Of a stretch of DNA of 8,137 bases, positions 1 through 6,189 are shown piece by piece; positions within the stretch are counted from its first letter, which is position 1; each line of letters starts with the position of its first letter. This stretch comes from Alphaproteobacteria bacterium (lineage in GTDB: Bacteria; Pseudomonadota; Alphaproteobacteria; Micavibrionales; UBA2020): assembly GCA_029266795.1 (NCBI GenBank), contig JAQSWE010000106.1, forward strand, positions 1 to 8,137. Reading direction: 5' to 3'. Both the position numbers and the translations under genes were made by a program. A model generated the notes under the pieces. The model worked only from the letters and a program-made list of their open reading frames with translations, was not told where the DNA came from and did not search any database.

Positions 1-512
1 ATATGCAGCAGTTGTCATAGCGTGAAATTTGAACGCAAAAATTGATGCGTTGCAGCACCTTTTTCGATTGTTTGAATGTTGCGAAGAGGTGGTCCACTCA
101 CACTTTTTGAGCCTGCCTGAATTGTCTCAACTTTGATCTCAAGATTCAACATAACATTGGGTGACAACGCGTGACGGACAGCTCTTTTGTAAGCGACCGA
201 AGCGGCTTGCGCGAAAAAAGATTTTTTGAAAACGAGGATGCGCATAACGCGAATGTGACGGTTGTGACAGGGGAAAAGGCGCAACCGCGCTGCTTATCGC
301 GTTTTTTGATTCGCGGGCCGCGCGAATTGCCATCCTTGCCGTACATATCGCCGCCGCGAATATGGTCGACAAGCAGGTATACTTCCGCGCCTTTCGCGCC
401 TATATTGCTCGCACGCCACGACCCTTCCCGACATTTCGACATTATTTCTTGCCATGCCACGCTCCATGCGCCGCATTGTGCTGCGCATTTTTATTAAAGA
501 GAGAAAAGAACA
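1..512. other. Gene-poor leader region upstream of the PRC-barrel gene
   Basis: No open frame here has convincing coding character. The longest candidates are a minus-strand frame at 146-460 and a plus-strand frame at 171-497. They overlap each other, rely on GTG starts, have no good ribosome binding site and encode basic, Cys/Arg/Ser-rich sequence without a recognisable domain. The first 240 bases are AT-richer than the genes. Visible structure includes an A6/T6 tract near 214-231, two pairs of GTGAC (161 and 171; 255 and 264) and a 7-bp inverted repeat ATTCGCG/CGCGAAT at 309-327 with a 5-nt loop and no T-tract on its downstream side. The region probably carries the promoter of the gene at 513, but I cannot place a convincing -35/-10 pair. 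Confidence 0.5.
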
Positions 513-1277
513 ATGAAATTTACAACAGTTACCGCCGTATCCGCCCTCGCGCTTCTGATGTCTCTGCCCGCTTTCGCGGCGGATGTCATCGTCAACGATA
601 AAACCGGCACGGTCGTCGTCGCAGACGCGCCCGGCACCGCCTCGGGCGAGATCAAGGCCTATCTGCTGGGCGACGACAAAAGCGACAAGCTGGAAGCCGT
701 CCTGATCCAGAACAAGCTGACCGCACATGGCATGATCGGCGAAGCCATCATCAACACCAAGGGCGAAAAAATCGCCGACCTGAAAGACATCATCATCGGC
801 AAGGGCGGCCGCGCGATCCTCGTCGTCGTGTCCGACCACGGCGTGCTGGGCATCGGCAAGAAAGTCGCCGCTTTCGACTACGACAAAGTCGTGGCGCAGG
901 CAGCGGACGGCAAGGTCGTCATGACCCTGTCGCAGGACATGGTCGACCATGCGGCCGATTTCTCCTATGACCAGGACGACTGGGCGAAGGCAAAAGTCAT
1001 CCCGACCGGCAGCGTCAGCACCAATGAACTGCTGAAGGGCGACGTGCTGGACAACGAAGGCAAGAAACTGGCCGGCATCGAAAACATCTTTTTCCGCGGC
1101 GCGGAAGCAAGCCAGATCATCGTCAGCTTCAACAAGACGCTCGGCATGGGCGGCGATTTGGCTGCGCTGACCTATGACGACCTGCAGATGGTGCGCGACG
1201 ATAAAGAACTCGATTTCAAGCTGACCGCGAACCAGACTGCCGGTTTCAAGGGCTTCAAGAAATCGGTTGCGAACTAA
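513..1277 (+). CDS. Exported protein with two PRC-barrel-like repeats
   Basis: This 254-residue protein begins with a Sec signal peptide: Lys2, a hydrophobic stretch at about 5-19 and an Ala-Phe-Ala cleavage motif at 20-22. The mature part holds two related units, about 68-126 and 169-226. Each has a pattern of short loop, GEAIINTKGEKIADLKDI (first) or GDVLDNEGKKLAGIENI (second), a hydrophobic strand ending in V(V)SD or VSFN, a LG(I/M)G turn, and an AAFDYDKV or AALTYDDL strand. That order is typical of PRC-barrel domains, beta-barrels that bind proteins or other ligands. In Alphaproteobacteria such exported tandem forms are common, but their role is poorly known. A periplasmic location is inferred. 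The ATG is preceded by AAAGAGAG at suitable distance, and the signal peptide starting right at this Met supports the start. The gene is monocistronic, with its own terminator 27 bp after the stop. Confidence 0.85.
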   Translation: MKFTTVTAVSALALLMSLPAFAADVIVNDKTGTVVVADAPGTASGEIKAYLLGDDKSDKLEAVLIQNKLTAHGMIGEAIINTKGEKIADLKDIIIGKGGRAILVVVSDHGVLGIGKKVAAFDYDKVVAQAADGKVVMTLSQDMVDHAADFSYDQDDWAKAKVIPTGSVSTNELLKGDVLDNEGKKLAGIENIFFRGAEASQIIVSFNKTLGMGGDLAALTYDDLQMVRDDKELDFKLTANQTAGFKGFKKSVAN

Positions 1278-1303
1278 TCGTTTCGATTTGATCTAGGATA
1301 AAG

Positions 1304-1333
1304 AAAAGGCGGTCCGCAAGGGCCGCCTTTTTT
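1304..1333 (+). terminator. Intrinsic terminator after the PRC-barrel gene
   Basis: A 12-bp stem AAAAGGCGGTCC / GGGCCGCCTTTT (one G-T wobble) closes on a GCAA loop and runs into a T6 tract at 1328-1333. The A-run on the left arm also makes it usable in the opposite direction. It nearly matches the terminator at 3335-3366. Confidence 0.93.
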
Positions 1334-1407
1334 ATTTGAATAAACCTCGCTGTCTGATGCCTTTTTTGGGGGGGATTGCGGCAGGGGCTTCTTTGCGGTA
1401 CTTTTCA

Positions 1408-1421
1408 GGACATCAATGTCC
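1408..1421. promoter_or_regulatory. Inverted repeat GGACAT-CA-ATGTCC ahead of the acyl-CoA oxidase-like gene
   Basis: Two perfect 6-bp arms are separated by 2 bp, 18 bp before the annotated GTG start. Short palindromes in this position often act as operators for TetR- or FadR-like regulators of fatty-acid genes, but no regulator gene is present and that role is inference. A weak promoter-like pair (TTGCGG at 1376-1381, 17 bp, TACTTT at 1399-1404) would place the repeat at the transcription start. The right arm overlaps the ATG of a six-codon in-frame leader. Confidence 0.35.
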
Positions 1422-1439
1422 AACATCAGCGAGTGAACC

Positions 1440-3335
1440 GTGCCAGACGTCATTCAGCTACCCAGTGACAGGAACGCCCTGACGGCGCGCCTGAAAGCCG
1501 TTCTCGACGGGGATTTCGCGCAGAGCCGCGATGACGCCCGCGCCTTTATCTCCCGCCCCGGCATGGCCCCTGTGCCGCCGGACACACCCAAGGAAGAATA
1601 CCGCGAAAAAACCCTCGGCTGGATCCGCGATATGATCGCAGCCGGTTTTACCGCGCTGCCCTATGACCCCGCCTATGGCGGCGGCGGCGAGCGCCAGAAA
1701 TACATGAACATCGTCGAAATCATCGCGCATCAGGATATGAGCCTCGCGGTCAAGCAGGGCGTGCAGTTCGGCCTGTTCGGCATGAGCATCGAAAGCCTCG
1801 GCACCGAAAAGCACCACGCGAAATACCTGCCCGATGTCATGTCGGGCAAGCTGCTGGGCGGCTTTGCCATGACGGAAATGGCGGGCGGGTCCGACGTGCA
1901 GGGCATATCGACCGAAGCGGTGTACGACCATGCATCGCGCAGCTTCGTGCTGACCACGCCGAATGAGGGCGCGCGCAAGGCCTATATCGGCAATGCCGCC
2001 GTGCATGGCGAGATGATGGTCGTCTTCGCGCAGCTGAAGATGTCGCCCACATCGGAATCGATGGGCGTGCATGCCTTCATGGTGCCGATCCGCGACAAGG
2101 CGGGCAAGACGATGCCGGGCGTCACGATCGAGGATTGCGGGCATAAAGTCGGCCTGAACGGGATCGATAACGGGTATCTTTCGTTTGATAAAGTCAAAGT
2201 GCCGCATGAGGCCATGCTGGACCGCTTCGCGCAGATCGACGATGCGGGCGAATACCAGAGCGAGATCAAGAAAAAATCGCAGCGGTTCTTCAAGATGATC
2301 GGCACGCTGGTGACGGGGCGGATTTTCGTTTCCATGGTATCGCTGTCAGGCGCGAAAAATGCGCTTGCGGCATCGATCACCCATGCGGAAAGCCGCAAGG
2401 TTTTCGGCGAAACGCTGCTCGACAAACAGGCGACGCAAACGCGCATCCTGCCGCATCTGGCCAAAGCCTATGCGATGCATTTCATGACCCGGCATATGAT
2501 GTCGGAATTCCAGAACGGCAACGAATACCTCGAAACCATGGCAGCCGCGATCAAGGCGACGTCGTCGGACGCCGCGATCGATGTGGTGGACGAGGCGCGC
2601 AAGCTGGCCGGTGGCGCGGGTTATATGTCGCAGGAACGCTATGGCGCGCTCCGCAACGACATGGATGTCTTCCGCACCTTCGAGGGGGATAACACTGTGC
2701 TGCGCCTGCTGGTGGCGAAAAACCAGCTGGCGCGCCTGTCGCAGAAATTCACCGCGTCCACGGGGCTGCAAAAAGTGGCGAAGGGTGCTGCGATGCAGGT
2801 GAAGCGATTGATGGCGAAATTCAATTCGGAAAGCGGCAAGACGGACCGCGAGCATTTCCTCGACCCTGCCTTCCAGAACAGCCTCTTCGCCGCGCGCGAG
2901 CGGACGATGATGTATATGCTGAGTAATAAGATCACCAAGATCGCCAAGGCCGAAAGCCCGGCGGTCGCGGCCAACAAATGCCAGAACGACATGATCGCCT
3001 ATGCTGACGCCTATGCGGAACGGCTGATGATGCAAAAATTTATCAAGGCGGTGAAGGCACAGCAGGATCCCGAAGTGAAGGCGATCCTGAAGGATGTCTG
3101 CGATTTATACGCCGTGACCACCATGCGCGAAAACGGCCTTTGGTATCTCGAAAACGGTTTGATGAAGCCGCAGACCGCAACGGCCCTGCGGCGGCTGGAG
3201 CGCGAGTTGACGGAGAAAATCCGCCCCCATGCGCAGATGCTGGCCGATGCCTTCGGCATTCCGCCGGTGATGCTGTCCTGCGCGCCCTCTATGGTGCCGC
3301 CGGTAAAGCCCTCTGGCCCTGCGCCTGTGGCATAA
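1440..3335 (+). CDS. Acyl-CoA oxidase/dehydrogenase family flavoprotein
   Basis: This 631-residue protein has the acyl-CoA dehydrogenase fold in the longer, oxidase-like layout. The middle beta domain contains GGFAMTEMAGGSDVQGI (140-156), where family members contact flavin and substrate. This is followed by the oxidase-like PGVTIEDCGHKVGLNGIDNG (226-245) and YLSFDKVKVP. The helical domain has GRIFVSMVSLSGAKNAL, SRKVFG and GGAGYM (391-396). FEGDN at 414-418 supplies Glu415, the expected catalytic base. The extra C-terminal domain (about 440-620), with an ENGLWYLENGL segment and a DAFGIPPVML end, is characteristic of acyl-CoA oxidases. The reaction is FAD-dependent alpha,beta-desaturation of an acyl-CoA. 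Whether electrons go to oxygen or to ETF cannot be read from the sequence. The start is uncertain: an in-frame TGA at 1434-1436 bars extension, and GTG 1440 has only a weak GCGAG ribosome site. No other beta-oxidation genes are nearby. Confidence 0.87.
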   Translation: MPDVIQLPSDRNALTARLKAVLDGDFAQSRDDARAFISRPGMAPVPPDTPKEEYREKTLGWIRDMIAAGFTALPYDPAYGGGGERQKYMNIVEIIAHQDMSLAVKQGVQFGLFGMSIESLGTEKHHAKYLPDVMSGKLLGGFAMTEMAGGSDVQGISTEAVYDHASRSFVLTTPNEGARKAYIGNAAVHGEMMVVFAQLKMSPTSESMGVHAFMVPIRDKAGKTMPGVTIEDCGHKVGLNGIDNGYLSFDKVKVPHEAMLDRFAQIDDAGEYQSEIKKKSQRFFKMIGTLVTGRIFVSMVSLSGAKNALAASITHAESRKVFGETLLDKQATQTRILPHLAKAYAMHFMTRHMMSEFQNGNEYLETMAAAIKATSSDAAIDVVDEARKLAGGAGYMSQERYGALRNDMDVFRTFEGDNTVLRLLVAKNQLARLSQKFTASTGLQKVAKGAAMQVKRLMAKFNSESGKTDREHFLDPAFQNSLFAARERTMMYMLSNKITKIAKAESPAVAANKCQNDMIAYADAYAERLMMQKFIKAVKAQQDPEVKAILKDVCDLYAVTTMRENGLWYLENGLMKPQTATALRRLERELTEKIRPHAQMLADAFGIPPVMLSCAPSMVPPVKPSGPAPVA

Positions 3336-3366
3336 AAAAAGGCGGTCCGTGAGGACCGCCTTTTTT
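3335..3366. terminator. Bidirectional intrinsic terminator between convergent genes
   Basis: A perfect 14-bp stem AAAAAAGGCGGTCC / GGACCGCCTTTTTT surrounds a GTGA loop. It begins inside the stop codon of the acyl-CoA oxidase-like gene and lies 14 bp past the stop of the minus-strand gene. Because the arms are A6 and T6, each strand produces a hairpin followed by a U-run, so it can end transcription of both genes. Its sequence closely matches the terminator at 1304-1333. Confidence 0.93.
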
Positions 3367-3380
3367 AAATCACGAAAAGC

Positions 3381-3887
3381 TTAAGCCTTCGGAGGCTTCG
3401 GCGCTTCAGGCGCTTTGGGCGTCTTCGGCTTGGTCGCGTCGGTGTCGGGAACGACAGGCGCGATGAAGTCGAGGAGGCTGGAGCCGGTCGAGGGCTTGGT
3501 GTCGGCGTCTTTTTTCAGCTGCTCCAGTTTTTCGCCGGCAGCGAGGCCGCCTTCGATCGCCTTGTCTTTGGCAACGTTGAACGCGCCGGTGATGGCGTCG
3601 CCCGCAACAGCCGCCACGCCGTCGATTTTTTCGGCGAGGGGTTTTGCTTTTTCGGCGAGGTCGCCGATTTTTACGGCGGCGGCGTCGGTAACGGCTTCGA
3701 TGCGGTCGTTCACTTCATTCGCAGTCGCGAGGCCTTTTTGCGCCAGCTTGATGGCGGCGGCGGTGCGCTTCATCTTTTTCTCGTTGGATTCTTTCTTCGC
3801 CGCGCGGATTTTCGCGGGGTCGGTTTCTTCCTTGAGATGGTCTTCGGCTTTTTGCTTCAGTTTATCGAGAAAGTTCTTGATACCCAT
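3381..3887 (-). CDS. Lys/Ala-rich helical protein of unknown function with Pro/Lys tail
   Basis: The family of this 168-residue protein is not recognised. It has no signal peptide or membrane segment and contains no Cys, Trp or Tyr. Residues 1-45 are strongly charged (KNFLDKLKQKAEDHLKEE and a KKESNEKKMKR patch). Residues 45-128 read as long amphipathic helices rich in Ala, Lys, Glu and Asp, with repeated LAEKAKPLAEKIDG-type spacing. After a Ser-rich link and a hydrophobic patch LLDFIAPVV (138-146), the end is a low-complexity Pro/Lys/Ala tail (151-168). This resembles phasins, LEA-like or apolipoprotein-like coat proteins in general style only. The ATG at 3887 is preceded by AGAAGGA 10 nt upstream, a good ribosome site. 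A promoter lies at 3931-3958, so the gene need not depend on the SRAP gene 88 bp upstream. It ends at the shared bidirectional terminator. Confidence 0.75.
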   Translation of the reverse strand: MGIKNFLDKLKQKAEDHLKEETDPAKIRAAKKESNEKKMKRTAAAIKLAQKGLATANEVNDRIEAVTDAAAVKIGDLAEKAKPLAEKIDGVAAVAGDAITGAFNVAKDKAIEGGLAAGEKLEQLKKDADTKPSTGSSLLDFIAPVVPDTDATKPKTPKAPEAPKPPKA

Positions 3888-3930
3888 GTGCTGTGCGTCC
3901 TTCTATTTTTTTGAATTCCTGTGTGCCAAC

Positions 3931-3958
3931 AGACTAGCATCCGAGGGGCGGGAGTCAA
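3931..3958 (-). promoter_or_regulatory. Promoter for the Lys/Ala-rich protein gene
   Basis: On the minus strand, TTGACT (3958-3953) is followed after 16 bp by TAGTCT (3936-3931). The -35 matches five of six consensus bases. The -10 is weaker. Transcription would begin near 3924, giving a leader of about 37 nt that includes the AGAAGGA ribosome site. It lies between the SRAP stop and this gene's start. Confidence 0.5.
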
Positions 3959-3975
3959 CGGGTTATGGCAATATT

Positions 3976-4590
3976 TCAGAACAAAGACAGTTGATTATTG
4001 TCTTCTGGTAAATCGCTGTTCGCGGGGCGCTGGAATTGCCCCGTGGGGGTCAGCATGAACTCCATCGAATCGTCAGCCCGGAGCAGGGCAGGGTCGGGGG
4101 CGGTGAGCCAGCGGCGGCAGTCTGCGACCGTCTGCAAAATCACCGGCATCCGGTCATGCACGGTTGCGACGGCGGGCACGGCGGCGGTCGTCAGCACGGC
4201 AAAACCGTCGCGCCCGTTGAACGTATCCCAGATGCCCGCAAATCCCGTGACGCGTGACGGCACGATATCAAACGGCTGGGGCGGTTTCTGGGTGCGGTCC
4301 CATTCAAAGAAACCGTCGGCCAAAATCACGCAGCGGCGCGATTGCACGCTGTCGCGGAACGACGGTTTTTCGAACACGGTTTCGGAACGGCAATTGACAA
4401 GCGGCTTGCCTTCCTTCGCCCAGCGCGGGATGTAGCCCCAATACAGATGCTCGATGGAATCGCCGCGGATGACGGGCAGGGTCGTGCCGGGGGTGGCCAC
4501 GCCCGAAGCCTCCACGAAACGCGGCATTTTAATGCCGAAAAGATCGGCCAGCGCCTGCAAAGCTGCGATTTGTTTATAGCGGCCGCACAT
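3976..4590 (-). CDS. yedK: SRAP-domain protein (YedK/HMCES family), abasic-site shield
   Basis: This 204-residue protein starts MCGRY. After Met removal, Cys2 becomes the N-terminal residue that in this family forms a thiazolidine crosslink with abasic sites in single-stranded DNA, protecting them from cleavage. The other signature residues are present: NCRSET with Asn66, ADGFFEW with Glu96, and VHDRMPVIL with His145. They correspond to Asn75, Glu105 and His160 of E. coli YedK. The open frame runs upstream to 4752, but MCGRY must be the true N-terminus because chemistry depends on Cys2, and GGAAGG lies 10 nt ahead of this ATG. Length fits the family. Unusually, the last five residues are QLSLF (3979-3993), a consensus bacterial beta-clamp-binding motif, after an acidic PEDNN linker. 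The gene is divergent from trpS. I see no LexA-type box, so SOS control is not supported. Confidence 0.93.
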   Translation of the reverse strand: MCGRYKQIAALQALADLFGIKMPRFVEASGVATPGTTLPVIRGDSIEHLYWGYIPRWAKEGKPLVNCRSETVFEKPSFRDSVQSRRCVILADGFFEWDRTQKPPQPFDIVPSRVTGFAGIWDTFNGRDGFAVLTTAAVPAVATVHDRMPVILQTVADCRRWLTAPDPALLRADDSMEFMLTPTGQFQRPANSDLPEDNNQLSLF

Positions 4591-4598
4591 GATATAGT
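4570..4598 (+). promoter_or_regulatory. Probable trpS promoter overlapping the SRAP start
   Basis: TTGTTT (4570-4575), a 17-bp spacer and TATAGT (4593-4598, five of six -10 matches) would start transcription near 4605, about 24 nt ahead of trpS. The spacer covers the ATG of the oppositely oriented SRAP gene (4588-4590), so the two genes' control regions are interleaved. Confidence 0.55.
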
Positions 4599-4619
4599 CG
4601 CCTTCCAAAATTCGAGAGG

Positions 4620-4648
4620 AATAAAGCAATGGCGGACCAAAAGGGCAA
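4620..4648 (-). promoter_or_regulatory. Possible promoter for the SRAP gene inside the trpS start
   Basis: On the minus strand, TTGCCC (4648-4643), 17 bp and TTTATT (4625-4620) form a moderate promoter match. It would start transcription near 4613, with a short leader containing GGAAGG. It overlaps the trpS ribosome site and first codons. Confidence 0.35.
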
Positions 4649-5651
4649 GACAATTCTGACAGGCGTGAAGCCCACGGGCGCGCCGCATATCGGCAATTAT
4701 ATCGGCGCCATCCGCCCCGCGCTGCGCCTTGCCGCGAGCCACGAAAAATCATACCTGTTCATCGCCGATTACCATGCGCTGAACGCCGTGCATGACCCGA
4801 AGGCGTTGAAGGAAGACAGCTATCAGGTCGCGGCCTGCTGGCTCGCGCTCGGGCTCGATCCGGCGAAAACGGTGTTGTACCGCCAGTCGGATATTCCCGA
4901 GATCCCCGAACTCGTCACGATTTTGTCTGCCGTCACGCCCAAGGGGCTGATGGACCGCAGCCATGCCTATAAGGCCGCGAAGGACAGGAACGCCGAAGAA
5001 AACCGCGACCTTGATGCCGATGTCAATATGGGGCTCTACACCTACCCGCTGCTGATGGCGGCCGACATCCTGATCGCGAATACCGATATCGTGCCGGTTG
5101 GCAAAGACCAGGTGCAGCACATCGAATTCGCGCGCGACATGGCGGGTTATTTCAACCAGGCATTCAAGAAGCCCGTGCTGAAACTGCCGGAATACCAGCT
5201 GGAGGCTGGCGGCGCGCTGCTGCCCGGCATCGACGGCCGCAAGATGAGCAAGTCGTATGGCAACCACATCCCCGTCTTCATCGACAGCGCGGCGCGCCGC
5301 AAGTTGGTGATGAAAACGGTCACGGATTCCAAACTGCCCGCCGAAGCCAAGAACCCCGACGAAAACGTGATCTATCAGATCTATGCACATGTCGGCACAC
5401 CCGAAGAAGTGCAGGCGATGCGTGATGCCTTTGAAAAAGGCGGCATGGGCTATGGCGACGCAAAACAGAAATTGTTCGAGGCGCTGGAACGCAACTTCGA
5501 AAAACCCACCGCGATCTATAACGAGCTGATGGGCGACCGCAAAAAGCTGGATGATATTCTCGAAGAAGGCGCGGCCCGCGCGCGTAAAGTGACGCGCGAG
5601 ACGCTGTCGAATGTGCGGGAAGCGATTGGGTTGACGCGGTTGCGTAATTAG
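4629..5651 (+). CDS. trpS: Tryptophan--tRNA ligase (TrpRS)
   Basis: This 340-residue class Ic aminoacyl-tRNA synthetase charges tRNA-Trp with tryptophan using ATP in the cytoplasm. The Rossmann-fold active site shows the HIGH-type motif as PHIGNYIGAI (His20-Gly22) after TGVKPTG. A KMSKS loop lies exactly at 205-209, within GRKMSKSYGN. Between them are YPLLMAADIL and PVGKDQVQHIEFARDMA, the segment that builds the tryptophan pocket and dimer interface. The C-terminal helical part (about 220-340) holds the anticodon-side bundle. The usual bacterial family length is about 330-350, so the protein is complete. The HIGH region reads PTGAPHIGN rather than the PSG...TIGN of E. coli and Bacillus enzymes, pointing to a different TrpRS sublineage. 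GAGAGGA sits 8 nt before the ATG. No T-box or other leader element fits in the short upstream region, and no terminator is evident after the stop. Confidence 0.96.
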   Translation: MADQKGKTILTGVKPTGAPHIGNYIGAIRPALRLAASHEKSYLFIADYHALNAVHDPKALKEDSYQVAACWLALGLDPAKTVLYRQSDIPEIPELVTILSAVTPKGLMDRSHAYKAAKDRNAEENRDLDADVNMGLYTYPLLMAADILIANTDIVPVGKDQVQHIEFARDMAGYFNQAFKKPVLKLPEYQLEAGGALLPGIDGRKMSKSYGNHIPVFIDSAARRKLVMKTVTDSKLPAEAKNPDENVIYQIYAHVGTPEEVQAMRDAFEKGGMGYGDAKQKLFEALERNFEKPTAIYNELMGDRKKLDDILEEGAARARKVTRETLSNVREAIGLTRLRN

Positions 5652-5712
5652 GCTGCTAAAAATTCATACTGCAATAAGTTAGTTCGCCGAGATTCCCGGG
5701 AGAGCCGGTTTA

Positions 5713-6189
5713 ATGGCATCGAAAAATAAAATAAGAATAAGTGTATTTTTCCTTATATCTCTCGCGTTGCTCGGAGTGTTTTTTTACGCGAAACAAGAAA
5801 TAGACCAAATTCGCAGAGAGGGTAGAACCACGCACTGGCCTGAAGCCCATGTCATCAGGTTTTTTAACACAGTGACAATAGATGCATCATTTTCTGACAG
5901 CCTTAAGCCCGGTGAAGTCAAAATCTCTGAAAAAGAATTTAGTGACCTTGTGTTGGATGCTTGCCGAGAAACGTTAAAAAAGTCCGGCGAATTTGATGAT
6001 GTTGCGATCGAACATCTGGGCGATAACATATCTTTCGATAATCATCCGTTAAATATGGGGTTACGTTTTTATCTGGTTAAAAATGCCCCGCCTTTTGTTG
6101 CCCCCCCAAAAATTATGAAATTAAATATAGATTTGTACGAAAATCATTCGCATTTGAACCGGAATTCTATGAGGGTGAACTTGTTCTGA
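5713..6189 (+). CDS. Membrane-anchored protein of unknown function, N-terminal part (zero frame)
   Basis: The family is not recognised. The zero-frame product is 158 residues. A basic N-terminus (KNKIR) precedes one membrane segment at about 9-26, giving a probable N-in, C-out anchor, followed by an extracytoplasmic domain with helix 72-92 and strands such as MGLRFYLV (115-122). The ATG has GGGAGA 9 nt upstream. From residue about 134, at a C7A5 tract (6101-6112), the zero-frame sequence loses character and stops at TGA 6187-6189. The -1 frame stays open to 6401 and continues the strand-rich pattern (NYEIKYRFVRK...), so the full product was probably 229 residues. The gene is clearly AT-richer than trpS before it and the 6595 gene after it, which suggests recent transfer or weak selection. 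It could be read through from trpS, 61 bp upstream. Confidence 0.6.
   Translation: MASKNKIRISVFFLISLALLGVFFYAKQEIDQIRREGRTTHWPEAHVIRFFNTVTIDASFSDSLKPGEVKISEKEFSDLVLDACRETLKKSGEFDDVAIEHLGDNISFDNHPLNMGLRFYLVKNAPPFVAPPKIMKLNIDLYENHSHLNRNSMRVNLF
6101..6112 (+). other. C7A5 frame-break site with slippery heptamer
   Basis: Seven C then five A form the point where coding potential moves from the zero frame to the -1 frame. In phase, 6105-6111 reads C CCA AAA, a canonical X XXY YYZ slippery heptamer. The zero-frame codons CCA AAA can re-pair as CCC AAA after a one-base backward slip, and the next -1 codons are AAT TAT GAA. The alternatives are a one-base deletion in the organism or a homopolymer sequencing error. 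Confidence 0.55.

Noticed and set aside
309..327. ATTCGCG/CGCGAAT hairpin as a terminator
   Set aside because: The T-tract lies upstream on the plus strand, and on the minus strand the following bases are A-rich, so neither direction gives a U-run after the stem.
146..460. Minus-strand 104-codon frame upstream of the PRC-barrel gene, with a partly plausible middle section (AKGAEVYLLVDHIRGGDMYGK)
   Set aside because: It has a GTG start without a ribosome site, and its second half is Ser/Cys/Phe-rich with poor codon bias. It overlaps an equally open plus-strand frame. No domain is recognisable.
171..497. Plus-strand 108-codon frame
   Set aside because: It has a GTG start with no ribosome site and Arg/Ser/Pro/His-rich composition typical of spurious frames in GC-rich DNA, and it ends just before the real gene.
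294..950. Long minus-strand frame antisense to the PRC-barrel gene; similar long antisense frames lie at 1458-2207, 2346-3035, 4749-5390 and 6508-7179
   Set aside because: These are His/Arg/Asp-rich shadow frames caused by G/C third-position bias of the sense genes. None has a domain or a ribosome site.
1434..1436. In-frame TGA read as selenocysteine or tryptophan
   Set aside because: Tryptophan uses TGG throughout the window, TGA ends the SRAP gene normally, and no SECIS-like hairpin is evident immediately after this codon.
4591..4628. LexA box controlling the SRAP gene
   Set aside because: No GTTC-N7-GTTC or GAAC-N7-GAAC pattern, the alphaproteobacterial SOS consensus, is present in the divergent region.
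4591..4752. 54-codon N-terminal extension of the SRAP frame
   Set aside because: The catalytic Cys must be residue 2, so MCGRY is the N-terminus. The extension overlaps trpS and has no family similarity.
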